Shown: positions 17,619-26,710 of the stretch, one piece after another
Layout of the letters: every line of letters starts with the position of its first letter
Position numbering within the stretch: position 1 is the stretch's first letter
NCBI RefSeq assembly: GCF_039634365.2
Contig: NZ_CP155079.2
Coordinates: 2,852,001 to 2,916,000, forward strand
Direction of reading: 5' to 3'
Source: Mucilaginibacter sp. PAMB04168
Lineage (GTDB): Bacteria > Bacteroidota > Bacteroidia > Sphingobacteriales > Sphingobacteriaceae
DNA: 64,000 nucleotides
The notes under the pieces: generated by a model
What the model saw: only the letters and a program-made list of their open reading frames with translations
What the model was told of the DNA's origin: nothing
Database searches by the model: none
Program-made: the position numbers and the translations under genes

Positions 17619-19172
17619 ATGATTTTTGAGAACAACAACCGAACCAACAACGACAGACGCAATAAAACATTTACATCGCCTAACCAGATATCCGGAAAAC
17701 TGCCACCTCAGGCCCGTGATTTGGAAGAAGCTGTTTTAGGCGCGTTGATGTTGGAAAAAGACGCACTTTCTTCGGTTATTGACGTATTGAAACCAGAAGT
17801 TTTTTACGTAGAAAGCCATCAAAAGATTTTTAATGCCATACGTACCCTGTTCGAAAAAACATCGCCTGTTGATATCTTAACTGTTACGGCCCAATTGCGT
17901 ATGCAGGGCGAATTGGAAATGGTTGGAGGCGCTTTTTATATTACCGAGTTAACTAACCGAGTAGCATCGGCAGCCAACATTGAGTACCATGCGCGTATCA
18001 TCATTCAAAAATATATTCAGCGTGAACTGATCCGCATTTCGACCGATATCATCAATATTGCGTATGAAGACACCACAGATATTTTAGAGCTGCTGGATAA
18101 GGCCGAAAAGAACTTGTTTGATATTGCTCAAAACAACCTCCGCCGCGATTCGCGCAAAATGGATGACCTGATGCAGGAAACGCTGAAGGAAATTGAAGAG
18201 CTCAAAAATAAAACCGATGGTTTAACGGGTATAGGTACTGGCTTTACCGACCTTGACCGCATGACATCTGGCTGGCAAAAATCGGATTTGGTAATTATTG
18301 CAGCACGCCCCGCAATGGGTAAAACTGCGTTTGTGTTAAGCTGTGCACGCAACGCCGCCGTAGACTTTAACAAACCGGTAGTTGTTTTTTCCTTAGAGAT
18401 GTCCTCTGTTCAGTTAGTAAATCGTTTAATATCAGGTGAGGCTGAAATTGAGCAGGAAAAGATACGTAAGGGTAAAATGGAGGAGTGGGAATGGCAACAA
18501 ATTCACTCTAAAATTGGCCGCCTTGAACAAGCGCCGTTAATTATTGATGATACACCCGGCCTGAATATTTTTGAATTTAGAGCTAAATGCCGCCGCTTAA
18601 AATCACAGCACGATATTCAGCTTATCATTATTGACTACTTGCAGCTCATGAGCGGTAAAACCGACGGCAAAGGCGGCGGTAACCGTGAGCAGGAAATTGG
18701 TAGTATATCCCGCGCATTAAAAATGGTAGCTAAAGAGTTACAGGTGCCTGTTATTGCGCTATCACAATTGAGCCGTGCGGTGGAAAGCCGTCCGGGCGGT
18801 TCTAAAAGACCCATGCTGTCGGATTTGCGTGAGTCGGGTTCTATTGAGCAAGATGCCGATATGGTGTTATTCCTTTACAGACCAGAATATTATGGTTTGG
18901 AATTTGACGAAGATAACAACCCTACCAAAGGTGTGGGCGAAGTAATTATTGCAAAGCACCGTAACGGCGAAACCGGAACTGTAAGGCTGAAATTTGTAGG
19001 CAAATACGTTAAATTCACCGATTTGGAACAAAGTATGGACAGCTACATGCCGCCTGCATCGGGCAGTGCATTTGCAGGCTTAAATCCATCGCAGGGTTTC
19101 GACAGCAACCCAGGTAATATTATTATACGTCCGTCGCGCATGGATGACATGGATGATGAGCCACCATTTTAA
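17619..19172 (+). CDS. dnaB: Replicative DNA helicase DnaB
   Basis: A 517-residue hexameric helicase that unwinds the chromosome at the fork. The DnaB N-terminal domain (PPQARDLEEAVLGALMLEKD, about residues 28-125) is joined by a linker to a RecA-like ATPase with Walker A ARPAMGKT (about 228-235), Walker B IIIDYLQLM and KHRNGETG near the end. There is no intein. A phylum-typical Asn/Arg-rich N-terminal tail precedes the conserved part, and the C-terminus is low complexity. It is a single gene by spacing. Confidence 0.98.
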   Translation: MIFENNNRTNNDRRNKTFTSPNQISGKLPPQARDLEEAVLGALMLEKDALSSVIDVLKPEVFYVESHQKIFNAIRTLFEKTSPVDILTVTAQLRMQGELEMVGGAFYITELTNRVASAANIEYHARIIIQKYIQRELIRISTDIINIAYEDTTDILELLDKAEKNLFDIAQNNLRRDSRKMDDLMQETLKEIEELKNKTDGLTGIGTGFTDLDRMTSGWQKSDLVIIAARPAMGKTAFVLSCARNAAVDFNKPVVVFSLEMSSVQLVNRLISGEAEIEQEKIRKGKMEEWEWQQIHSKIGRLEQAPLIIDDTPGLNIFEFRAKCRRLKSQHDIQLIIIDYLQLMSGKTDGKGGGNREQEIGSISRALKMVAKELQVPVIALSQLSRAVESRPGGSKRPMLSDLRESGSIEQDADMVLFLYRPEYYGLEFDEDNNPTKGVGEVIIAKHRNGETGTVRLKFVGKYVKFTDLEQSMDSYMPPASGSAFAGLNPSQGFDSNPGNIIIRPSRMDDMDDEPPF

Positions 19173-19278
19173 GGTGCGGAACAGTTAGAAAAGAGCAGAA
19201 GCTTAGAAGCGATTGGCAATTTAGTTGTCAGCTTTATAGAAAGCTACACGCAGCACTTAGTGACATAACCACCAATAC

Positions 19279-20478
19279 TTAAAACAATAAACCTAAAGCT
19301 ACGCCTATCAGAATAATGATAGGCGTTTTAATTTTGGTAAAATACAGTAAACAAAACGCACCCGCCATTACCAGGTAAGCCATCCAATTGCCCCCAAAAG
19401 GCGCAACCAGCAAAATAAAAGCGGTAGCCATAAAACCAACAGCAACCGCATTAATGCCACTTAATGAATTTTTAATGCGGGTTATCTTCTTTAGGTCTTC
19501 CCAAAAAGGCACTATAAACAGTATGAGTATAAGACCTGGCAGGTTCACACCCACTACCGCAACAACGCTACCCCAAATCTGTCCGGCTAAACCGTAACCT
19601 TCATTACCTAACGTAATGGCACCCACAAACGAAGTAAATGAAAAGGTAGGCCCCGGCAAGGCTTGTTGTAAAGCATAACCCGATAAAAACTCAGCATTGG
19701 TTAGGTAATGCTTAACCTCCACAAACTCAGTATACATTAGCGGAACCAACACTTGGCCACCTCCAAAAATGAGAATGCCGTTACGGTAAAAATTTTCGAA
19801 CAAGCGGATGGGCAAGCTAAAAGGCGAGGTACGATTTATAATAGCACCTAACGAAGCAAAAAACAGCAGTATCCCTATAAAGTAGGCAACCTTTTTAGGG
19901 TTAACATTCGAAAACAATTTTACCCGTAGTGCATCTTCAGTGGGTTGCGTTTCAAAGGCCGAAGAAAAGATACCGCCCAGTAATATTAATATTGGGAATG
20001 CGTATGGATTTTGCAGTATAAGCGTTGCCAGCAGCGAACCAATAGCCAGGTAAACGCTCACCTTGGTCTTAAGTATCTTTTGTGCAAAATTCACGGCTGC
20101 ATAGGCAACAATACCCACCGCTGCTGGATGAAGAAACCGCAGCACCTCATCTACCCTGCCACTTGCTGCAAGGCCTTTATAGGTCACAGCCGCTATGCAC
20201 ATAATGGCTGCTGACGGTAATACCCAAATTACGAAACTTAATAGAGCGAGTTGCAAACCTCCCACCTTCCAGGCAATACCTACCAAAGTTTGTGTCGAGG
20301 ATGGGCCGGGCAGTATTTGCGATAAGGCATTGAGCTCCATTAATTCTTCTTCTGTCACGTAACGGCGTTTTTCCACAAATTCGCGCAGCAATATAGCTAC
20401 ATGCGCTTGTGGTCCGCCGAAGGTAGTGAAGGTATAAACCAACACATCACGTAAAAAAAGTAGTTTGCGGTTGTTCAA
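19279..20478 (-). CDS. chrA: Chromate efflux transporter ChrA
   Basis: A 399-residue long-chain CHR protein with two homologous halves. Each half carries the paired motifs: FGGPQAHVA with LSQILPGPSSTQ in the first, FGGGQVLVPLM with LQQALPGPTFSF in the second. About ten membrane helices are apparent. The family exports chromate using the proton gradient, though many environmental members may carry other anions. It lies 83 nt downstream of the TPR gene on the same strand. Confidence 0.92.
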   Translation of the reverse strand: MNNRKLLFLRDVLVYTFTTFGGPQAHVAILLREFVEKRRYVTEEELMELNALSQILPGPSSTQTLVGIAWKVGGLQLALLSFVIWVLPSAAIMCIAAVTYKGLAASGRVDEVLRFLHPAAVGIVAYAAVNFAQKILKTKVSVYLAIGSLLATLILQNPYAFPILILLGGIFSSAFETQPTEDALRVKLFSNVNPKKVAYFIGILLFFASLGAIINRTSPFSLPIRLFENFYRNGILIFGGGQVLVPLMYTEFVEVKHYLTNAEFLSGYALQQALPGPTFSFTSFVGAITLGNEGYGLAGQIWGSVVAVVGVNLPGLILILFIVPFWEDLKKITRIKNSLSGINAVAVGFMATAFILLVAPFGGNWMAYLVMAGAFCLLYFTKIKTPIIILIGVALGLLF

Positions 20479-20561
20479 TTTGCCTGTGTTTAGCGGGCCG
20501 TTAATCTCTTTCGCTTTACGCTGATTGATTATCTTAAAAGCTTCCTTAAATAAGTGCCGGG

Positions 20562-20903
20562 TTAATCATCATCGTCGTCATCAAATAAACCCGAAGCCTG
20601 GTTATACGCCGACTGCAATTCTGAAAAAGCATGGTTATCACGTTTCTGCCGTGTAATCTGCATACCTTTTTGATAGATCACGATAGCCTCATCCTTTCGG
20701 TTCAGCGTTTCATAAAGCTTACCCAAGTGATAATATGTACCAGTGTAATTTGGATGTTCTGCCACTAAGCTTTCATAGTATTGCAAAGCTTTATCAACAT
20801 CGTTTAATCTTAAGTACTCTGTAGCCAGGGCATATAACAGAAACTCATCATTGGGTTCGCCCTTTAAAAATTCAAGAAGCTTGGTTAAGCGGTCGGCCTG
20901 CAT
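20562..20903 (-). CDS. Small tetratricopeptide repeat protein with acidic tail
   Basis: A 113-residue protein with roughly two to three TPR units (FLLYALATEYLRLNDVDKAL, then YESLVAEHPNYTGTYYHLGK). It ends in a run of Asp residues. It is probably a cytoplasmic protein-interaction module with no enzymatic motif. No signal peptide is seen. The acid tail might bind metal or basic partners, but that is a guess. It probably shares a transcript with chrA. Confidence 0.8.
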   Translation of the reverse strand: MQADRLTKLLEFLKGEPNDEFLLYALATEYLRLNDVDKALQYYESLVAEHPNYTGTYYHLGKLYETLNRKDEAIVIYQKGMQITRQKRDNHAFSELQSAYNQASGLFDDDDDD

Positions 20904-20926
20904 TTTAAACTGTGTATTTTTTAATA

Positions 20927-21182
20927 TATTTTTGCAGCAAGGACGGCATAAAAATCAAATTATTTAGTAGCCGTCCCAACCGTTGCAAATGTAACGTTTG
21001 CAGCTTACTGCATCAACCTAATATTGTCTTAACACAGGTGTTAACGCCAGGCTTAAAATAAAAGCAAACGTTTTCAACAAACCTGCCGCAATGTGGTTAT
21101 TGATGTTAAATGGATAAACAGAAAGGTTTGCGGCATAAATAATGCTGTAAACAGGTTAAAATGGTTTGTGATGGGTAACAAT
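20927..21182 (+). promoter_or_regulatory. Structured leader region before the bifunctional nuclease gene
   Basis: A TATTTTTG -7-like box (20927-20934) starts a stretch of about 245 nt with three inverted repeats. They are GGACGGC (20941-20947) with GCCGTCC (20970-20976), GCAAA...TTTGC around 20984-21000, and TGCCGCAA (21084-21091) with TTGCGGCA (21128-21135). A frame can be read across part of it from 21093, but that N-terminus is not conserved. It may be a regulatory 5' untranslated region. No known riboswitch class was recognised. Confidence 0.35.
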
Positions 21183-21782
21183 ATGAAAAAAATAAAGCTC
21201 GACATTGTAGGTCTGTCTTACAGCCAAACACAATCGGGTGCATACGCTTTAGTGTTAGGTGAAGTAAATGGCCGTCGGAGGTTGCCTATCATTATTGGGA
21301 GTTTTGAGGCGCAGGCTATTGCTATTGAGATTGAAAAGATGACACCGAGCCGTCCGCTTACCCATGATCTTTTTAAGAGCTTTGCCCAGGCTTACCACAT
21401 CAATATTCAGGAAATCATTATTTACAACCTGGTAGACGGAATATTTTACGCCAAGCTTATATGCTCTGACGGCAAAAAAACGGCTGAAATAGACGCCCGT
21501 ACGTCTGATGCTATTGCGATGGCTGTGCGTTTCGATTGCCCTATTTATACCCACGAGTTTATCCTTTCAACTGCAGGCATTGTGATTGAAGGCAATGATT
21601 TTGTTTACTTAGAAAACCTGACCGAAGCGACCGAGGAAAAACCGAGCGGCTCGGGTACAGCCAGTTATACCTCTTTAAGTATAGACGAATTGAAAACCAA
21701 ACTACAGGACGCGCTTACTGAGGAAGCTTATGAGAAAGCAGCCAAGATCAGAGACGAGTTGAATAAGCGAAAAGCATCCTGA
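21183..21782 (+). CDS. Bifunctional nuclease (DUF151) domain protein with C-terminal UVR motif
   Basis: A protein of about 199 residues. The BFN/DUF151 domain (LPIIIGSFEAQAIAIEIE, ARTSDAIAMAVRF) spans about residues 5-135. A UVR-like coiled motif sits near the C-terminus (LKTKLQDALTEEAYEKAAKI), as in UvrB/UvrC-interacting proteins. BFN proteins are reported to have DNase and RNase activity in plants and mycobacteria. The bacterial role is not settled. I start at ATG 21183 (MKKIKLDIVGL); the frame continues upstream to 21093, but those 30 residues look untranslated. A clear terminator follows. Confidence 0.88.
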   Translation: MKKIKLDIVGLSYSQTQSGAYALVLGEVNGRRRLPIIIGSFEAQAIAIEIEKMTPSRPLTHDLFKSFAQAYHINIQEIIIYNLVDGIFYAKLICSDGKKTAEIDARTSDAIAMAVRFDCPIYTHEFILSTAGIVIEGNDFVYLENLTEATEEKPSGSGTASYTSLSIDELKTKLQDALTEEAYEKAAKIRDELNKRKAS

Positions 21783-21813
21783 ATTCTGCTAGCTCAGTAA
21801 CGATTAATAAATT

Positions 21814-21851
21814 AAGCCATAGTTGAACATCGGTCTCGGCTATGGCTTTTT
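21814..21851 (+). terminator. Terminator of the bifunctional nuclease gene
   Basis: AAGCCATAG (21814-21822) pairs perfectly with CTATGGCTT (21840-21848), followed by T-rich sequence to 21851. Confidence 0.8.
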
Positions 21852-21875
21852 ACTGCGCCACCGCCTGTAAATATC

Positions 21876-21883
21876 TACTTTTG
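21876..21883 (+). promoter_or_regulatory. Possible -7 box (TACTTTTG) for the nucleoside permease
   Basis: TACTTTTG fits TAnnTTTG, lies just after the preceding terminator and 78 nt before the ATG at 21962. No -33 element was found. Confidence 0.35.
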
Positions 21884-21961
21884 CCGTTTTCTCATTTCGC
21901 AATATTTCACTACTTTCCGCTTTTATTTTCACTGACTAAAACTGATTAAACCGGGCGCCGT

Positions 21962-23221
21962 ATGAATATTAAGTTTCGCTTGATACTGATGAATTTTATG
22001 CAATTTTTTATATGGGGAGCGTGGCTACTCACCATAGGCGCATATTGGTTCCAGAACAAGCATTGGTCGGGTGCGCAGTTTGGCGTCATCTTTTCTACTA
22101 TGGGCATATCAGCTATCTTTATGCCCGCGCTTACCGGTATAATCTCCGACCGTTTTGTAAACGCAGAAAAGCTTTACGGGATTATGCATATCATGGGTTC
22201 GCTTGTTTTGTTTAGCCTGCCATTAGTGACAAATCCCTCCACATTTTTTTGGGTGATACTACTTAATATGGTTTTTTATATGCCAACACTGTCACTCTCT
22301 ATTACAGTAGCTTATACAGCCTTAAAAAATAAGAATATGGATGTTGTTAAAGACTATCCACCTATACGCATTTGGGGCACCATCGGGTTTATAGCCGCAT
22401 TGTGGACGGTAAGTCTTACACATAATGAAACTTCAGCTAACCAGTTCTATATTGCTTCTGCAGTATCAATGGCACTGGGCATATACTCCTTCACTTTACC
22501 TAAGTGCCCGCCATTGTTAAGCAAAACCAGCGGCAAGTCACTAACCGACAACCTGGGCCTGAATGCATTCGCTCTTTTCAAAACTCCCAAGTTTGCCATA
22601 TTCTTCGCCTTCTCTATGCTGTTAGGTGCAGCGTTGCAACTCACCAATGCTTATGGCGATACCTTCTTACATGATTTCAATAATGTAGCTGCTTATAAAG
22701 ACACCGTTGCGGTTAAGTATCCCGCTATTATCATGTCTATTTCACAAATCTCTGAGACACTGTTTATACTGGCTATACCATTTTTCTTGCGCAAGTTCGG
22801 CATTAAATACGTGATGCTGTTTAGCATGCTGGCCTGGGTATTACGTTTTGGTCTTTTTGCTTTTGGTGACCCCGCAGACGGCCTTTGGATGATTATCCTT
22901 TCATGCATTGTGTATGGCATGGCATTCGACTTTTTTAATATTTCGGGTTCATTATTTGTGGAAACGCAAACCACACCAGAAATACGTGGCAGTGCACAAG
23001 GCTTGTTTATGATGATGGTAAATGGATTTGGCGCTTTGTTTGGCAGCTTTGCCAGCGGCATTATCATTGATGAATTTTTTACCCTGGCCGATAAGAGTAA
23101 GAACTGGCACGGCATATGGTTAACCTTTGCAGCTTATGCCCTTATAATTGCTGTTGTATTTCCGTTCGTGTTTCGGTATAAGCACAACAAAGCGCTTGAA
23201 GACGCTATACAGCACGTATAA
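21962..23221 (+). CDS. MFS nucleoside:H+ symporter (NupG/XapB-like)
   Basis: A 419-residue, 12-helix major facilitator protein. The N-terminus (MNIKFRLILMNFMQFFIWGA, then WLLTIGAYW) and the helix 2-3 loop GIISDRFVNAEKLYG are hallmarks of the nucleoside permease (NHS) family. DYPPIRIWGTIGFI in the middle also fits. It is predicted to import nucleosides across the inner membrane by proton symport; substrate range is inferred from family. Its neighbour, a nuclease, could supply nucleotides, but the two are separated by a terminator. Confidence 0.88.
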   Translation: MNIKFRLILMNFMQFFIWGAWLLTIGAYWFQNKHWSGAQFGVIFSTMGISAIFMPALTGIISDRFVNAEKLYGIMHIMGSLVLFSLPLVTNPSTFFWVILLNMVFYMPTLSLSITVAYTALKNKNMDVVKDYPPIRIWGTIGFIAALWTVSLTHNETSANQFYIASAVSMALGIYSFTLPKCPPLLSKTSGKSLTDNLGLNAFALFKTPKFAIFFAFSMLLGAALQLTNAYGDTFLHDFNNVAAYKDTVAVKYPAIIMSISQISETLFILAIPFFLRKFGIKYVMLFSMLAWVLRFGLFAFGDPADGLWMIILSCIVYGMAFDFFNISGSLFVETQTTPEIRGSAQGLFMMMVNGFGALFGSFASGIIIDEFFTLADKSKNWHGIWLTFAAYALIIAVVFPFVFRYKHNKALEDAIQHV

Positions 23222-23252
23222 TAATAATATTGGCTGCAGATGCCGATATGTA

Positions 23253-23297
23253 ACAAACAAAAAAGGCTACCGAATATGAGTAGCCTTTTTTGTTTGT
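23253..23297. terminator. Long bidirectional terminator
   Basis: A perfect 17-bp stem (23253-23269 with 23281-23297, core AAAAAAGGCTA/TAGCCTTTTTT) has an 11-nt loop. Both strands have T6, fitting the convergent permease and dehydrogenase genes. Confidence 0.9.
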
Positions 23298-23302
23298 TGT
23301 TG

Positions 23303-24466
23303 TTATGCATGCGGCTTTAGTACCACCTTCACACAATCATCTTGCTTGTTCTTGAAAATATCATAGGCATGAGCTGCTTCGCTTAGAGGAAGTGTATGCG
23401 ATATGATATCATTTAAAGTGACTTTTTCTTGTTTAATCAGATCTATCAGATGATCGATATAATTAAGTACAGGTGCTTGCCCTTGCCTAATGGTGATACC
23501 CTTATCAAACATGCGGTGAACCGGGAAGTTGTCATAAGGAGTTCCGTATACACCTACTACGGTTACAGTACCACTACGACGCACAGCTTCAAAGCACATT
23601 TCCAGTACCTTCATGCTACCTTTCTCGAAGTTGAGTGTAGCTTTCACTTTATCAAGGAATGAACGTTGCGCTTCAAAACCCACGGCATCTACACAAACGT
23701 CGGCACCACGTCCGCCGGTCATTTCCCTAATTGCCGCTACGACATCTACATCATTCGGGTTAAGCGTTTCCACCTTGTTAGCCTCGCGGGCTTTTCTCAG
23801 GCGGTAATCAACCGGATCAATTGCTATTACTCTGCTTGCACCGTTTAACCATGCAGCTTTTTGAGCCATTAACCCAACCGGGCCGGAACCAAAAATGGCC
23901 ACCACTTCGCCACCCTTCATCTGTGCCCAGTCAATGGCCGACCAACCGGTTGGAAATATATCGGTTAGGAACAGCACTTGCTCATCTGTCATGTTATCGG
24001 GCACAATGCGGGGGCTTACATCGGCGTAAGGTACTCGTACGTACTCGGCTTGTCCGCCCGAATAACCACCATACAAGTCGGTATAGCCAAATAAGGCACC
24101 GCCTTTATTATCCAGCATATCGCCTTGTGGGCCGTAATGCTCATGATTGGAATTCTCGCAATGCGGTGAAGCGCCATGGGTACAGAAAAAGCATTGCCCG
24201 CATGCAATCGGGAAAGGCACGACTACCCTATCACCTCGTTTTAAGTTCCGAACAGAGGGGCCGACTTCTTCAACAATGCCCATAAATTCGTGCCCCATTA
24301 TAATATCGCTTGCCTGCGGAATGCCTCCGTCCAGAATGTGCAAGTCTGACCCGCAGATTGCGGTCGAAGTAACCTTTAATATCACATCATTGGCTTCTTC
24401 AATTTTCGGATCTTCAACCGTGTCTACGCTAATATCACCCGGTTTGTGAAAAACTGCTGCTTTCAT
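23303..24466 (-). CDS. Zinc-dependent alcohol dehydrogenase (MDR family)
   Basis: A 387-residue medium-chain dehydrogenase. Catalytic zinc ligands are Cys38 (TAICGSDLH) and His59-Glu60 (GHEFMG). The structural zinc site has four Cys (89, 92, 95, 103). The NAD(P)-binding Rossmann motif is IFGSGPVGLMA. The insertion with YGPQGD and GGYSGGQAEYVRVP puts it near the formaldehyde-dismutase/glutathione-independent formaldehyde dehydrogenase branch. The true substrate cannot be told from sequence. It is a single gene. Confidence 0.9.
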   Translation of the reverse strand: MKAAVFHKPGDISVDTVEDPKIEEANDVILKVTSTAICGSDLHILDGGIPQASDIIMGHEFMGIVEEVGPSVRNLKRGDRVVVPFPIACGQCFFCTHGASPHCENSNHEHYGPQGDMLDNKGGALFGYTDLYGGYSGGQAEYVRVPYADVSPRIVPDNMTDEQVLFLTDIFPTGWSAIDWAQMKGGEVVAIFGSGPVGLMAQKAAWLNGASRVIAIDPVDYRLRKAREANKVETLNPNDVDVVAAIREMTGGRGADVCVDAVGFEAQRSFLDKVKATLNFEKGSMKVLEMCFEAVRRSGTVTVVGVYGTPYDNFPVHRMFDKGITIRQGQAPVLNYIDHLIDLIKQEKVTLNDIISHTLPLSEAAHAYDIFKNKQDDCVKVVLKPHA

Positions 24467-24540
24467 AAGTAGATTTAGTTATTATAATTAATGTTATAAC
24501 AATTAAATTAACAGATAGTTAAGCTCTTGGTTTTATATAT

Positions 24541-24573
24541 AAAAAAAGCTCTAAACCTACAAGGTTTAGAGCT
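24541..24573 (-). terminator. Terminator of the outer membrane beta-barrel gene
   Basis: AGCTCTAAACC (24547-24557) pairs perfectly with GGTTTAGAGCT (24563-24573) around a 5-nt loop. On the minus strand it is followed by T7, so it ends transcription of the gene at 24593-25195. Confidence 0.88.
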
Positions 24574-24592
24574 AACGTGTAGTTGTATAATT

Positions 24593-25195
24593 TTATAAAG
24601 AAAATAAACGGTAACCTAAAGTGAGGTTAAACAAATTTGCACGAATTTCAGAATCACCTCTTCCATTTCTAAGTTTGTTTAAACCCAGCTCGTAACGCAG
24701 ATCTAACGACATGCGCTGAAAATCTAAACCTGCGCCAAATTGCCAGGCATAATTTTGATCATGTACCCGAAGCCGGGCTGCGTTGGTAAATGCATCACCT
24801 ACACTTTGGTCATGATTGATCGCAAACGAAATCAATGGGCCGGTATTAACCCGGGCGGCAACGCCAAACATGCCAAACTTTCTGCCAACCAGCAAGGGCA
24901 GATCAATGCTTTGAAATTCGGCGGTGTTTTCAGCTCCGGCTGTTGCATCCTTTAACTTAACGTTCTTACTGGTATAATACAGCTCCGGCTGAAAATGCCA
25001 CCCTACAGCGCCTACCCTTGCCCAGGCACCTACAAGGTAACCAGCACGGTGACTGCTGCTTAAAGTGTTTTCTGTAGAAAAAGAGGACAGGTTTGCCCCT
25101 GCCTTTAAGCCGAAATTAAAACTCGGCAAGAACTGAGCTGACGCCGAAAATCCGGTGCACAAGGTAATGGCTAATAGATAAAAGTATTTTTTCAT
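24593..25195 (-). CDS. Outer membrane beta-barrel protein (PorT-like)
   Basis: A protein of about 200 residues with signal peptide MKKYFYLLAITLCTGFSASA. Alternating strands follow (FNFGLKAGANLSSFS, then LDLRYELGLNKL and LFNLTLGYRLF), ending in an aromatic-rich last strand. This is the common 8-stranded PorT/OmpW-like barrel of Bacteroidota. The function is unknown. I start at the ATG at 25195; 25 upstream codons to 25270 precede the signal peptide and overlap the terminator of the TolC gene. It is flanked by terminators on both sides, so it is monocistronic. Confidence 0.82.
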   Translation of the reverse strand: MKKYFYLLAITLCTGFSASAQFLPSFNFGLKAGANLSSFSTENTLSSSHRAGYLVGAWARVGAVGWHFQPELYYTSKNVKLKDATAGAENTAEFQSIDLPLLVGRKFGMFGVAARVNTGPLISFAINHDQSVGDAFTNAARLRVHDQNYAWQFGAGLDFQRMSLDLRYELGLNKLRNGRGDSEIRANLFNLTLGYRLFSL

Positions 25196-25220
25196 AGTAG
25201 TATGTGTGTATTTGCATAAC

Positions 25221-25250
25221 AATAAAGCCGCATTTTTGTGCGGCTTTATT
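25221..25250 (-). terminator. Terminator downstream of the TolC-family gene
   Basis: AATAAAGCCGCA (25221-25232) pairs with TGCGGCTTTATT (25239-25250), a 12-bp perfect stem. It lies 25 nt after the TolC-family stop and before the next gene on that strand. The tail is only weakly T-rich. Confidence 0.65.
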
Positions 25251-25274
25251 GTTAATCTTGAAACACTCACTTAA

Positions 25275-26702
25275 CTACAAGTTCAATTTACCCTGGTAAT
25301 AATCTAATATTTTGGTGCGGATATAATAGTCATAACGCGCATTAATTAAATTGTTATTAGCCCTATCGAGATTGTTTTTGGCCACAATATAATCAACTGA
25401 GGTTAGTGCGCCGGCATTGAAACGTATTTCAGCAGTGCGGAATGATTCTTTAAACGCGTCGACCTGTTCGGTTAATACCTGAAACCTTTCATAAGCAGAT
25501 GCCATATTAATGTAGGCCTGCTCTACATTCTGTTTCAATTGTATACGTGTAGTTTCTTCTACATATCGGGTTTCTTGCAAATCAATTTTAGCTAAAGCCA
25601 CCCGGTTGCGGCTAACAAAACCATTAAGTATGGGGATTTGCAAGCCTAAATTAACCTGCGTATTGTAATTATTTTTAAACTGATTGAAGTATCCTATCTT
25701 ATCACTCGAAAAATTTTGGTTATAGGCATACACTGGCTGGTTGCCACCGGCTGTTTTTATAAATGCACCGGTATTAACCTCCATCGAGTCAACAAAAATA
25801 GACTTGCGTGCGGCATTGGAGTACCGGGTAGCTAATCCGCCCGATAATGCCAATACCGGAAGCATATTGCCTTTGGCCACTTTAACTTGCTTTTCGGCGC
25901 TCTGCCTGCGCAAGGTGGCTGCTTTTACCAGCGGCAAGTTTTGTATGGCAGTGGTGTATATCTGCTCGGCAGATTTATTGAACTTGGTTGATGAGACTTG
26001 GGCGGCATCCAGGCGCTGCAAAGTGATACTACGGGTGTAGGGCACATTCATAATTTGCAACAAATTAAGTTTTGATGCGTCCAAGGCATTTTTAGCATTA
26101 ATAACCGTCAACTGGTCGGTTCCCTGCTGGCCTTTAACATCATAAAAATCTGATGGCTTAACTGCGCCATTGGTATTCATTACCTGCAAACGCTGTACCT
26201 GTTGCCTAGAAACCTCCAGTTGATTGTTAGCTTGTGTAAGTAAATCAGTGTTGTTAATTACCTGCAGGTAGGTGGTTATCACATTTAGCGTTATATCATT
26301 TTTGGCTTGTTCAAAGTCCATCTTTCCGGCCTGGTAGGCTAAGGCAGTTTGGCGTATGCTGTTTTGAACCGACAAGCCGTTGAAAAGTATCAGATTTGCA
26401 TTTACGCCATAATCAGCCGATGCAATTTGCTGGTTTAAGTAAGTATTTGTAAACGGATCCAAGCCACGTCCTGTACTTAGCCCATGGTTTACCACACCAT
26501 TAAAAGTAGGTAGCAAAGCCGCACGCTGCTGCTGCCAGTATACCCTGCTCCTTTCCATATCCAACTCGCTGCGTTTAACTGTTAGATTATTGGTAATGGC
26601 AATATCGATACATTGCTGCAGATTGTATACAGAATCGGCAGACTGACACTGGCCCGATCTATTGAGGCACAGGAAACTAATCAGTAAAATGAGATAGCGC
26701 AT
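25275..26702 (-). CDS. TolC-family outer membrane efflux channel
   Basis: A 475-residue protein with signal peptide MRYLILLISFLCLNRSGQC. It shows the repeated alpha-hairpin/barrel organisation of TolC: LQQCIDIAITNNLTVKRSEL near the start, then FNAGALTSVDYIVAKNNLDR and NNLINARYDYY near the end. It forms the trimeric outer membrane exit duct of tripartite exporters. It lies 8 nt downstream of an ABC ATPase, and both are read from a promoter with the same activator repeats as the fusion-protein operon. It is therefore probably the exit channel of that system. Confidence 0.92.
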   Translation of the reverse strand: MRYLILLISFLCLNRSGQCQSADSVYNLQQCIDIAITNNLTVKRSELDMERSRVYWQQQRAALLPTFNGVVNHGLSTGRGLDPFTNTYLNQQIASADYGVNANLILFNGLSVQNSIRQTALAYQAGKMDFEQAKNDITLNVITTYLQVINNTDLLTQANNQLEVSRQQVQRLQVMNTNGAVKPSDFYDVKGQQGTDQLTVINAKNALDASKLNLLQIMNVPYTRSITLQRLDAAQVSSTKFNKSAEQIYTTAIQNLPLVKAATLRRQSAEKQVKVAKGNMLPVLALSGGLATRYSNAARKSIFVDSMEVNTGAFIKTAGGNQPVYAYNQNFSSDKIGYFNQFKNNYNTQVNLGLQIPILNGFVSRNRVALAKIDLQETRYVEETTRIQLKQNVEQAYINMASAYERFQVLTEQVDAFKESFRTAEIRFNAGALTSVDYIVAKNNLDRANNNLINARYDYYIRTKILDYYQGKLNL

Positions 26703-26710
26703 AACCTTGC

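Noticed and set aside
23821..24285. 154-residue plus-strand frame
   Set aside because: Lies wholly antisense to the zinc alcohol dehydrogenase and has no recognisable domain.
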